Assembly (NCBI GenBank): GCA_002477505.1
Contig: DLQB01000055.1
Location: 1-21,201, forward strand
DNA: 21,201 nt
Origin: Flavobacteriales bacterium UBA7443
GTDB taxonomy: Bacteria; Bacteroidota; Bacteroidia; Flavobacteriales_D; Sanyastnellaceae
Direction of reading: 5' to 3'
Below are positions 1 through 6,294 of the stretch, in pieces; position 1 is the first letter of the stretch, and the number at the start of each line of letters is the position of its first letter. The position numbers were made by a program, and so were the translations under genes. The notes beneath the pieces are model-generated. The model did not search any database and had not been told where the DNA came from. It saw only the letters and a program-made list of their open reading frames with translations.

Positions 1-1
1 C

Positions 2-1057
2 AAACAAGCCATCGATTGCTTCAAGCGCGCCTTGATTTTTGCAGACAGTGACACCCGACGAGAGATTCGCATTGACATTGCCTTGGAGTTTGAAAACCTC
101 GGAGCATGGAAAGAAGCCATTCGCAACCTGGAAGAGGCGCTTGATGAAGATCCCGGTAATGAAACCGCTGTTTACGAACTGGCATTCTGTTTTGAACGCA
201 CGGGTCAATTCAAACGCGCAGCAGCTTTTTACGAAAAGTTCCTAGACGAACAGCCTTACTCCTTTGCCGCTTGGTACAGCATGGGCAATGCATTGCAACA
301 ATGCGGGAAATATCCTCAAGCCATTGATGCATACGATTTTGCCATCGCCATTGAAAGTTCTTTTGGCCCAGCGTACCACCAGAAAGCAGAGGCATTGGTG
401 GCCATGGAACGATACAATGATGCGCTGCACACCTATGAAGAAACCCTGAGTTTCGAAGAGGTTTCACCGCGCACAAAATGCTACATGGGGGAATGTTGGG
501 AACGGTTGGGCAACTTGGAGCAAGCTTCTGAATATTACCGCGCCAGCCTCAAACTCGACCCTGCCTTTGCCGATGCATTTATCGGGCTTGGCGTCTTGGC
601 TGATCTACAAGGCCGATTGGGCGAGGCCTGTTCCCATTTTGAACAAGCCCTCTCCATTGAGCCGGAGCACGCCGACTACCACCTGCTGTTGGCCGGATCT
701 TTGAAAAAGAAAGGGGAGCATGAAAGGGCTGAAAAAGTCTACACCCAAGGCCTGATCCTCGACATTCGCAATGAAGAGATTTGGCTAGAACGCATCGACA
801 ACCTTCAGGTATCGGACCGCCACGAAAATGCCTTGGAAGTCATCGACGATTCAGAAACAGCAATGGGCCAAAACGGAGCCATTGGCTACCGAAAGTTCAT
901 CAGCCTCTATGCCCTTGGTCGGCAAGTAGCAGCCTTTGAATTTCTGGAGCACCTGCTCGTGCACCACTTTGACGAAGCACAAAATTTAATCGACTTATTT
1001 CCAGCGCTTGCCAATGATGCGCGCTTTGTAAAACGCCTCGAGCGTTTTAAACCTTAA
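2..1057 (+). CDS. Tetratricopeptide-repeat protein (5' partial)
   Basis: The reading frame is open to the left edge: the codons before the first internal TTG (position 32) already read as a TPR helix (KQAIDCFKRAL), so the true start lies outside the window. About 350 residues are visible, made almost wholly of 34-residue TPR units (for example the blocks with GAWKEAIRNLEEAL, GQFKRAAAFYEKFL, GKYPQAIDAYDFAI, GNLEQASEYYRASL, GRLGEACSHFEQAL). TPR solenoids are protein-interaction scaffolds; no enzymatic domain, signal peptide or membrane segment is seen in the visible part. It ends 4 bp before the comA-like gene, so the two are probably co-transcribed. From memory, TPR proteins are found next to the phosphosulfolactate synthase gene in other flavobacteria, but the partner and process are unknown. 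Confidence is high for a TPR protein and low for any specific role. Confidence 0.9.
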   Translation, partial: KQAIDCFKRALIFADSDTRREIRIDIALEFENLGAWKEAIRNLEEALDEDPGNETAVYELAFCFERTGQFKRAAAFYEKFLDEQPYSFAAWYSMGNALQQCGKYPQAIDAYDFAIAIESSFGPAYHQKAEALVAMERYNDALHTYEETLSFEEVSPRTKCYMGECWERLGNLEQASEYYRASLKLDPAFADAFIGLGVLADLQGRLGEACSHFEQALSIEPEHADYHLLLAGSLKKKGEHERAEKVYTQGLILDIRNEEIWLERIDNLQVSDRHENALEVIDDSETAMGQNGAIGYRKFISLYALGRQVAAFEFLEHLLVHHFDEAQNLIDLFPALANDARFVKRLERFKP

Positions 1058-1061
1058 TGAT

Positions 1062-1871
1062 ATGTTTGACATTTCACATTTACCGGAACGCACTTCACGC
1101 CCGCGCCAAAATGGCCTCACCATGGTCATGGACAAAGGACTCAGCCTCCGGCAAGCAGAAGATTTAATCGAAACAGGGAGCGACCTTGTTGACTTCCTGA
1201 AATTGGGCTTTGGCACTTCCATTGTAACGCCCAAAGTGGCTGAGAAAACCAAGCTCTATCATGATGCGGGTTTTGATGTCTATTGCGGAGGAACCTTGTT
1301 TGAAGCGTTCTACGTGCGCAATGAATTGGACAATTACTTGCGCTTCATCGACAAGATGGGCATTCAGTGCCTCGAAGTCAGCGACGGCTCTATGGTCATT
1401 CCGCACGATGAAAAATGCGAGCTTATTTTGAAGCTGAGCAAGAACTACAAAGTGCTTTCAGAGGTGGGCTCCAAAGAAGAGGGAATTCTAATCAGTCCTT
1501 CGAAATGGATTCGCATGATGAGCAATGAGCTTCAAGCAGGTAGCTTCAAAGTCATCGCGGAAGCCCGAGAAAGCGGAAACGTAGGAATTTACCGGCCAAA
1601 TGGCAGTGCGCACGTTCAGCTGATCAAGCGGATTCTAGCCAATGTAGCGTTGGAAGACATTCTCTGGGAAGCACCGAAAAAACCTCAACAAGTTTGGTTC
1701 TTAAGCCAGTTTGGTGCCAATGTAAACCTTGGAAACATCGGACCGAATGACCTCATTCCACTGGAATGCTTGCGTCTGGGGTTGCGCGGCGACACGTTTT
1801 TTGAACATTTGCCCGAAGCGTTGGCCGATGGCAAGCGACTTTCCGTTGAGGAAGTTGCGGAAGAAGATTGA
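1062..1871 (+). CDS. comA: Phosphosulfolactate synthase-like protein (ComA family)
   Basis: This 269-aa protein matches the ComA/phosphosulfolactate synthase family, a TIM-barrel enzyme that adds sulfite to phosphoenolpyruvate to give (2R)-3-phosphosulfolactate. Family blocks in order: KLGFGTS (47-53), CGGTLFE (75-81), EVSDG (105-109), SEVG (133-136), EARESG (167-172), WEAP (202-205) and LGLRGDT (239-245). The length is normal for the family. The ATG lies 4 bp after the TPR stop, with no competing upstream start. In methanogens ComA begins coenzyme M synthesis. Bacteroidota do not make coenzyme M, so here the product is more likely used for sulfolactate or for a sulfonate such as the headgroup of sulfonolipids; that link is inference, and no comB or comC homologue is in the window. 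Family assignment is secure; exact physiological substrate use is not. Confidence 0.88.
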   Translation: MFDISHLPERTSRPRQNGLTMVMDKGLSLRQAEDLIETGSDLVDFLKLGFGTSIVTPKVAEKTKLYHDAGFDVYCGGTLFEAFYVRNELDNYLRFIDKMGIQCLEVSDGSMVIPHDEKCELILKLSKNYKVLSEVGSKEEGILISPSKWIRMMSNELQAGSFKVIAEARESGNVGIYRPNGSAHVQLIKRILANVALEDILWEAPKKPQQVWFLSQFGANVNLGNIGPNDLIPLECLRLGLRGDTFFEHLPEALADGKRLSVEEVAEED

Positions 1872-1942
1872 CTCCAATCCTCAGAAGCCACGGATCCGGC
1901 CATATTTTCACCACCCGTTACAGTACCGATACACTTTGTGAA

Positions 1943-2272
1943 ATGAACACAATTGTACCCGTCATCTCACCCGAGAAAATGAAACAGTGGCTCGACAGCA
2001 AAACTGATTTCACACTACTCGACATTCGTGAAGCACATGAGATTAGCATTAGCCGGCTCTGTGATTTCCATATTCCGATGGCTTTTTGCTTGTCAAGGCA
2101 GTCGGAAATCCCAAGGGACGTCCCAGTCGTAATTTATTGCCGTTCTGGGGCACGTGCAGCCGCCACCGTGAGTGCGCTCTGCACAAAACATGGTTTTGAA
2201 AACCTCCACAGCCTCGAAGGGGGAATCACTGCGTGGGCGAAGGCCTTTGACCCCGGAATGGAAATTGGTTGA
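1943..2272 (+). CDS. Single-domain rhodanese-like protein
   Basis: A 109-residue single rhodanese domain. It has LLDIREAHE near the N terminus, the active-site loop YCRSGARA with catalytic Cys66, and the closing LEGGITAWAK motif. Such proteins carry sulfane sulfur as a cysteine persulfide; donor and acceptor are unknown. I chose the ATG at 1943 because the domain begins right after it. The frame stays open upstream to 1868, but those residues (TPILRSHGSGH...) look like translated intergenic sequence. A TTTG at 1935-1938 sits 4 nt before the ATG, recalling the promoters of murQ and the VWA gene, but the TA is displaced by one base, so I do not call a promoter. The loop replaces the usual acidic second-half spacing with DFHIPMAFCLSRQ. 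The next gene starts 8 bp downstream, suggesting co-transcription. A sulfur-transfer link to the neighbouring comA-like gene is possible but unproven. Confidence 0.85.
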   Translation: MNTIVPVISPEKMKQWLDSKTDFTLLDIREAHEISISRLCDFHIPMAFCLSRQSEIPRDVPVVIYCRSGARAAATVSALCTKHGFENLHSLEGGITAWAKAFDPGMEIG

Positions 2273-2280
2273 GCAGTAAA

Positions 2281-3216
2281 ATGATCCATTCCAAACGCAA
2301 ATCACTCAAGGACTTCGCAGGGCTTTACCTTCGGGGAATTGCCATGGGCGCGGCCGACCTCGTCCCGGGAGTCTCTGGCGGAACCATCGCCCTCATCACC
2401 GGCATCTATGACGAGCTGCTCGGGTCAATCTCAGCGATTCACCCTCGCATGGTCGTGGGAATCTTCAAGGGCGAATGGAAATCCACTTGGACTGCCATCA
2501 ATGGTAATTTTTTGTTGGTCTTGGCCATGGGAATCGGCACAAGTGTCATTGGACTCTCCAGTCTGCTCCACCATTTGCTAGAGGAGCACAACACCTTGCT
2601 CTACTGTTTCTTTTTTGGTTTGGTATTTGCCTCCATTCCTTTTGTCGGCCGTGAAATCAAATCGCGAAATCTCCAAGCTGCCTTGGCTTTCATTATTGGC
2701 ACAGCAGTCGCCTTCGGGATCAGCTCCCTGCCCGTGGCCCAAAATGAACCCTCGTCGTTGTTTCTTTTTGGAGCAGGAGCCTTGGCTGCCTGTGCGATGA
2801 TTTTACCGGGGATTTCTGGCAGCTTCATCTTGTTACTGCTGGGTGCTTATGCAGCGGTGATTGGCGCCGTCAAATCGTTCGACTTGGCCCGCATTGCGAT
2901 CATTGCAAGTGGAGTCATCACAGGATTGTTGCTCTTCAGCAAACTGCTGAAATGGACCCTGGAGCGGCATTACAATGTGCTCATCGCATTGCTCACAGGC
3001 TTCTTGTTCGGTTCGTTGCGTGCCATCTGGCCTTGGAAAGAAAAGGTGGAATTGCTGTACACCCACAGTGATGGCCGCGAAACGTGGTCGGAAGCCTTGA
3101 GCTGGCCAGGAGACTTACCCTTACCAGCACTGGCAAGCGCCACATTATGCGCAATCCTTGGTGTCGGAATCGTCGTGCTCATGAACCGATTTTCCACCCC
3201 ATCGCATGACGCTTGA
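2281..3216 (+). CDS. DUF368 / PopT-type undecaprenyl-phosphate transporter
   Basis: A 311-aa polytopic inner-membrane protein of the DUF368 family. Members have been shown in other bacteria to return undecaprenyl phosphate across the membrane for reuse in peptidoglycan and surface-glycan synthesis. The sequence shows the two family signatures expected from an inverted-repeat fold: GAADLVPGVSGGTIAL at about 23-38 and MILPGISGSFILLLLGAY at about 173-190. Around eight hydrophobic segments follow, with a short charged tail. The ATG at 2281 is preferred over a TTG at 2269, which would overlap the rhodanese stop. Its 3' end overlaps the aroE start by 11 bp, a sign of translational coupling. Position beside murQ and aroE fits an envelope-maintenance role. 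Family is certain by pattern; the lipid substrate in this organism is inferred from homologues. Confidence 0.9.
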   Translation: MIHSKRKSLKDFAGLYLRGIAMGAADLVPGVSGGTIALITGIYDELLGSISAIHPRMVVGIFKGEWKSTWTAINGNFLLVLAMGIGTSVIGLSSLLHHLLEEHNTLLYCFFFGLVFASIPFVGREIKSRNLQAALAFIIGTAVAFGISSLPVAQNEPSSLFLFGAGALAACAMILPGISGSFILLLLGAYAAVIGAVKSFDLARIAIIASGVITGLLLFSKLLKWTLERHYNVLIALLTGFLFGSLRAIWPWKEKVELLYTHSDGRETWSEALSWPGDLPLPALASATLCAILGVGIVVLMNRFSTPSHDA

Positions 3217-3967
3217 CCCCATTCGATTGGGCCTGCTCGGCCAATCCTTGTCCCACTCCCACTCGCCTGCGTTGTTCGCCGAAAAATTCAAACGAGAAGG
3301 ATGGGAGTCGGCGCGATATTCCCTCTTCGAATTGGATGGCATTGCTCAATTTGAGGAATGGATCAAAACCGTAGAAGACCAGCAAGGTGCATTGGCCGGA
3401 TTGAACGTAACCGTTCCTTACAAAGAATCCATTTTGCCCTACCTCTCTGCGTTGACCCCCGAAGCCCAGGCCATAGGTGCGGTGAATGCAATCAAGCCGC
3501 TGTCCGATGGAACCTGGATGGGCCACAACACGGATTCTGTTGGCTTCCTCAACAGCATTCGTCCCTTTCTTCGCTCGGAGCACGAGCGTGCCTTGATCAT
3601 TGGGAATGGCGGAGCCGCCAAAGCCGTGCGGCATGGACTCTTAGGCCTCGGCATTCAAGTCGCCCATGTGACACGACGCGAGGTGAATTGGCAAGCCGTC
3701 CGATTTGATGAATTAAGCGCCGAGGCGGTAAAGCACCATAAACTTATTGTCCACTGCACGCCCGTTGGAACGTATCCCAACACCAACGAGTGTGTGCCAT
3801 TTCCGTGGCAAGGAGTGACTCCAAAACACCTTGTTGTGGACCTGATTTACAACCCTGCGGAAACTCAATTCCTGAGAGAAGCGCGCAAAATGGGCGCTGA
3901 AACCATGAATGGCAAAGACATGCTTCATGCACAGGCAGAAGCAGCGTGGCGATGGTGGCGCAGTTGA
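3206..3967 (+). CDS. aroE: Shikimate dehydrogenase
   Basis: A 253-residue shikimate dehydrogenase, which reduces 3-dehydroshikimate to shikimate with NADPH in the aromatic amino-acid pathway. Substrate-binding residues are visible: the SLSHSHSP loop (14-21), NVTVPYK with catalytic Lys73, and NTDSVGF with catalytic Asp110. The nucleotide-binding glycine motif is GNGGAAKA (133-140), and Gln243 in MLHAQAEAAW closes the active site. Length is slightly below the 270 or so residues of E. coli AroE but typical for Bacteroidota. The ATG at 3206 lies inside the last codons of the DUF368 gene in another frame. There is no sign of damage. The stop is followed after 28 bp by the murQ start, and the murQ -33-like TTG overlaps the aroE stop region. 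Confidence 0.95.
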   Translation: MTLDPIRLGLLGQSLSHSHSPALFAEKFKREGWESARYSLFELDGIAQFEEWIKTVEDQQGALAGLNVTVPYKESILPYLSALTPEAQAIGAVNAIKPLSDGTWMGHNTDSVGFLNSIRPFLRSEHERALIIGNGGAAKAVRHGLLGLGIQVAHVTRREVNWQAVRFDELSAEAVKHHKLIVHCTPVGTYPNTNECVPFPWQGVTPKHLVVDLIYNPAETQFLREARKMGAETMNGKDMLHAQAEAAWRWWRS

Positions 3968-3991
3968 ACCATTGCGTGCTGTGTATCTTTG
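3964..3991 (+). promoter_or_regulatory. Bacteroidota-type promoter for murQ
   Basis: TTG at 3964-3966 and TATCTTTG at 3984-3991 are separated by 17 bp, matching the TTG / TAnnTTTG arrangement of the Bacteroidota housekeeping sigma factor. The -33 element overlaps the end of aroE (stop at 3965-3967). The G of TTTG is followed by only 4 nt before the GTG start codon of murQ, so the predicted transcript start falls on or within a few bases of that codon. Confidence 0.65.
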
Positions 3992-3995
3992 AACT

Positions 3996-4823
3996 GTGAG
4001 CGACCACTTACCCCCAACGGAACAAGCCGGAATGCATGAGGACTTAGATGCGATGAGCATCGGGGATCTCGTCGGCAACATGCATGCCCAGACAAACGCC
4101 GCTTCCGCCGCAGTGGAATCGTGCTTACCAGCAATTCAAGGTTTTCTGGAAGCCCTCGTGCCGCGCATGCGTCGTGGAGGGCGATTGTTTTACATTGGCG
4201 CCGGGACCAGTGGGCGATTGGGGATATTAGACGCCAGTGAATGCCCCCCAACCTTTGGTGTAGGACCAGAGGTCATTCAAGGATGGATCGCCGGAGGAGA
4301 TGGCGCGCTTCGCGTCGCAGTAGAAGGTGCAGAAGACGATTTTGCAGGAGCTTGGCAAGACTTGGCTCAGGCAAAGCCAAACTCGAATGATACGCTAATG
4401 GGAATTGCCGCTTCCGGACGCACACCTTATGTGATTGGAGGCATCCAACAGGCGAATGACGCGGGTCTGATGACCGCATGCATCACGTGCAATCCGGACA
4501 CCGAATTGGCCGCCATCAGCCGCCATCCCATCGAGGCCATTACGGGTCCTGAATTCGTCACGGGCAGCACCCGACTCAACGCGGGCACGGCCACAAAGCT
4601 CATCCTGAACCTGATCAGCACTGCGGCAATGGTCCAGCTCGGCCATGTCAAAGGCGCATCCATGGTGGACATGAAACTGTCCAATGCCAAATTGGTCGAA
4701 CGCGGCATCCGAATGATTCAAGCTGCGACCGACACAAGTGCAGCCAACGCCAAACAGGCACTTCAGGAATGCGGAAGCGTGCGGAAAGCCATTGATCAAA
4801 TCAAAGGAGATGCACACACTTGA
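3996..4823 (+). CDS. murQ: N-acetylmuramic acid 6-phosphate etherase
   Basis: A 275-residue MurQ, which cleaves the D-lactyl ether of MurNAc-6-phosphate to GlcNAc-6-phosphate and D-lactate in cell-wall recycling. Signatures are GAGTSGRLGILDASECPPT (68-86), GIAASGRTPYV (136-146), CNPDTELA and VTGSTRLNAGTATK; Glu82 and Glu113 correspond to the two acidic active-site residues proposed for E. coli MurQ. I set the start at GTG 3996: an in-frame TGA occupies 3990-3992, so nothing further upstream is possible, and the family-conserved Thr-Glu near the N terminus (TEQ at 8-10) would be lost with the later ATG at 4032. The protein is shorter than E. coli MurQ at the C terminus, as is usual in Bacteroidota. 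It has its own promoter and overlaps the next gene by 14 bp. No MurNAc kinase or transporter gene is nearby. Confidence 0.94.
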   Translation: MSDHLPPTEQAGMHEDLDAMSIGDLVGNMHAQTNAASAAVESCLPAIQGFLEALVPRMRRGGRLFYIGAGTSGRLGILDASECPPTFGVGPEVIQGWIAGGDGALRVAVEGAEDDFAGAWQDLAQAKPNSNDTLMGIAASGRTPYVIGGIQQANDAGLMTACITCNPDTELAAISRHPIEAITGPEFVTGSTRLNAGTATKLILNLISTAAMVQLGHVKGASMVDMKLSNAKLVERGIRMIQAATDTSAANAKQALQECGSVRKAIDQIKGDAHT

Positions 4824-5391
4824 ACCCTACTTCGCTTGGCGCAATCACTATGTGGCAAGCAGCGATCCGCGCAGTCCTTTTTTCGAACGCAGCTATAGCG
4901 AATTCGAATACTCGACTAAAATTTACAATTACTACATCCATCCGCAATGGGATTCCATTCAATCGCAAACCTTATTCTGCAAAATTCTATTTGCAGATTA
5001 CGATGAGCGCTTTGCCATCATAGAATTCATTGGTGAATGGAACGACTGCTTGTTTAATGATATTATGCAATTGAAGCGTGAGGTCATCGACGTATTGATC
5101 GCCGAAGGCATCAACCGATTCATTCTCATTGGCGAAAACATCCTGAACTTCCATTTTGGAGATGATTGCTACTACGAAGAATGGTTCGATGAAGTCACGG
5201 ATGATGATGGATGGATCGCCCTCCTCAATTTTCGTGATCACGTGCTCGATGACATGAAGAGCATCGATCTCGACAGCTATTTTGTTCTGGGTGGTGAATT
5301 GAATGAAGTCGGATGGCGTACACTGACACCCGCGCACTTGTTGGAACGTATTGAAGATTGCGTCAATCAACGATTGGGGCTGATCGGCTGA
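4810..5391 (+). CDS. Conserved protein of unknown function downstream of murQ
   Basis: A 193-aa soluble-looking protein with no signal peptide or membrane helix. It is rich in aromatic and acidic residues: EPYFAWRNHYVASSDPRSPF near the start, YNYYIHPQWDSI (39-50), FAIIEFIGEWNDCLFND (68-84), FILIGENILNFHFGDDCYYEEW (about 104-125) and a closing GGELNEVGWRTLTP block. I do not recognise a named domain; I recall similar uncharacterised proteins in other Bacteroidota. The hydrophobic FAIIEF and RFILIGEN strands with alternating helices could suggest an alpha/beta fold similar to SpoIIAA/STAS proteins, but this is speculation. The ATG at 4810 lies inside murQ, with murQ stopping at 4823, so translation is probably coupled. 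It ends 22 bp from the convergent TIGR02757 gene with no terminator between. Confidence 0.8.
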   Translation: MHTLEPYFAWRNHYVASSDPRSPFFERSYSEFEYSTKIYNYYIHPQWDSIQSQTLFCKILFADYDERFAIIEFIGEWNDCLFNDIMQLKREVIDVLIAEGINRFILIGENILNFHFGDDCYYEEWFDEVTDDDGWIALLNFRDHVLDDMKSIDLDSYFVLGGELNEVGWRTLTPAHLLERIEDCVNQRLGLIG

Positions 5392-5413
5392 GCCGCCTTC
5401 GCGCCTCGGTTTC

Positions 5414-6262
5414 TCAAAACCCTTCGATCGCGCCGAGACCAAACAGTGCGAAGTCCATCCGCACAGGATCTTCAGCATCCACTTGTCGAAGTCCGGCCAT
5501 TAACTCCTCCACTGCACGCCAGTCATTGGCTTTTCGTTGAAGCAACCCCAACTTCCTGCCCACATTTCCGGTGTGCACATCCAGCGGAATCATCAGTTGC
5601 CGGGGTTCAATGGACTTCCAAATCCCAAAATCCACTCCGCGGCCGGACGGCCGGACCATCCATCGTAAAAACATGTTCATGCGCTTCGTTGCGGACCCCC
5701 GGGCGGGCGTTGCCACGTGCTTTCGAGTTCGCCCGGCTTCGAAGCCCCGTTTCGCAGCCGCCGCAAAAAAGCGCTCGTGAAACACCTCCAAATGTGGCTG
5801 GACTGAAAGTCCGTTTCGCAACGCTCGATTTTCGGGGAGAAACACCGCTTCCAAGCCCTGGTACTCAATCAACAATTCTTGAAGCGCGTGCATGAATAGC
5901 AGTGCATCACGCGGCTGAAAGGTGCGATGCACGAAGCCTTGACTCGTCGCCTCCATCTCGCCTGCACTCGCCGATTCCAAAAACTGCCGCGGTGCATGGT
6001 CCATTCGTGCCATCCATTCGTTTGCATTCTTTTTGATGGTCACCCGCTGCCCCCAGGCCAGCGTGGCCGTTAAAAAAGCTGCCAATTCGACATCGGACGA
6101 ATCTCGAAAATCATGTGGAATGGAAATGGGGTCATCCGGAATGAACGCCAGGGATTCATAAAGCGTTGCCTTTTCTTGCAGAAAGTCCCGCAAATCGGGC
6201 GAAACTTCCCTCATAAGACGGGGATTCTTCTGCGGCTCACTCTTATTTGATTTCTTCGCCAT
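5414..6262 (-). CDS. TIGR02757 (DUF2400) family protein
   Basis: A 282-aa member of the TIGR02757/DUF2400 family, common in Bacteroidota and of unknown function. Conserved blocks are DVELAAFLTATLAWGQRV (58-74), the Arg/Lys-rich RGSATKRMNMFLRWMVR (188-204), VDFGIWKSIEP, QLMIPLDVHTGNVGRKLGL (222-240) and DPVRMDFALFGLGAIE near the end. The helical arrangement with an LDVH segment resembles HhH-type DNA glycosylase folds, but I see no catalytic lysine motif that I can assign. I chose the ATG at 6262 (MAKKSNKSEPQ) because the upstream in-frame extension to 6337 crosses the start of the divergent VWA gene and does not look conserved. A GAATTTTG on the minus strand (6269-6276), one base off TAnnTTTG, lies 6 bp before this ATG. 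It ends 22 bp from the unknown protein that converges on it. Confidence 0.88.
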   Translation of the reverse strand: MAKKSNKSEPQKNPRLMREVSPDLRDFLQEKATLYESLAFIPDDPISIPHDFRDSSDVELAAFLTATLAWGQRVTIKKNANEWMARMDHAPRQFLESASAGEMEATSQGFVHRTFQPRDALLFMHALQELLIEYQGLEAVFLPENRALRNGLSVQPHLEVFHERFFAAAAKRGFEAGRTRKHVATPARGSATKRMNMFLRWMVRPSGRGVDFGIWKSIEPRQLMIPLDVHTGNVGRKLGLLQRKANDWRAVEELMAGLRQVDAEDPVRMDFALFGLGAIEGF

Positions 6263-6280
6263 GCCACGCAAAATTCGAGC

Positions 6281-6288
6281 TAAATTTG
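6281..6288 (+). promoter_or_regulatory. -7 element (TAAATTTG) of the VWA gene
   Basis: TAAATTTG fits the TAnnTTTG consensus exactly and lies in the 32-bp gap between two divergent genes. Only 6 nt separate it from the ATG at 6295, which predicts a leader of about 0-3 nt. I find no clear TTG at the expected -33 distance, so the promoter may be weak or helped by an activator. Confidence 0.5.
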
Positions 6289-6294
6289 CATCGA

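Noticed and set aside
1872..1942. Promoter for the rhodanese gene (TACACTTTG before the ATG)
   Set aside because: The TA is one base too far from TTTG and no TTG lies at the proper distance, so it falls short of the consensus.
3996..4823. MurQ appearing truncated at its C terminus compared with E. coli
   Set aside because: Bacteroidota MurQ proteins, as I recall them, normally end shortly after the SVKKAID-type segment, so the length is expected.
5640..5780. GC-rich, repeat-looking stretch (cggccggacggccgg)
   Set aside because: It lies inside the conserved TIGR02757 coding sequence and is explained by codon choice for Arg, Pro and Gly residues.
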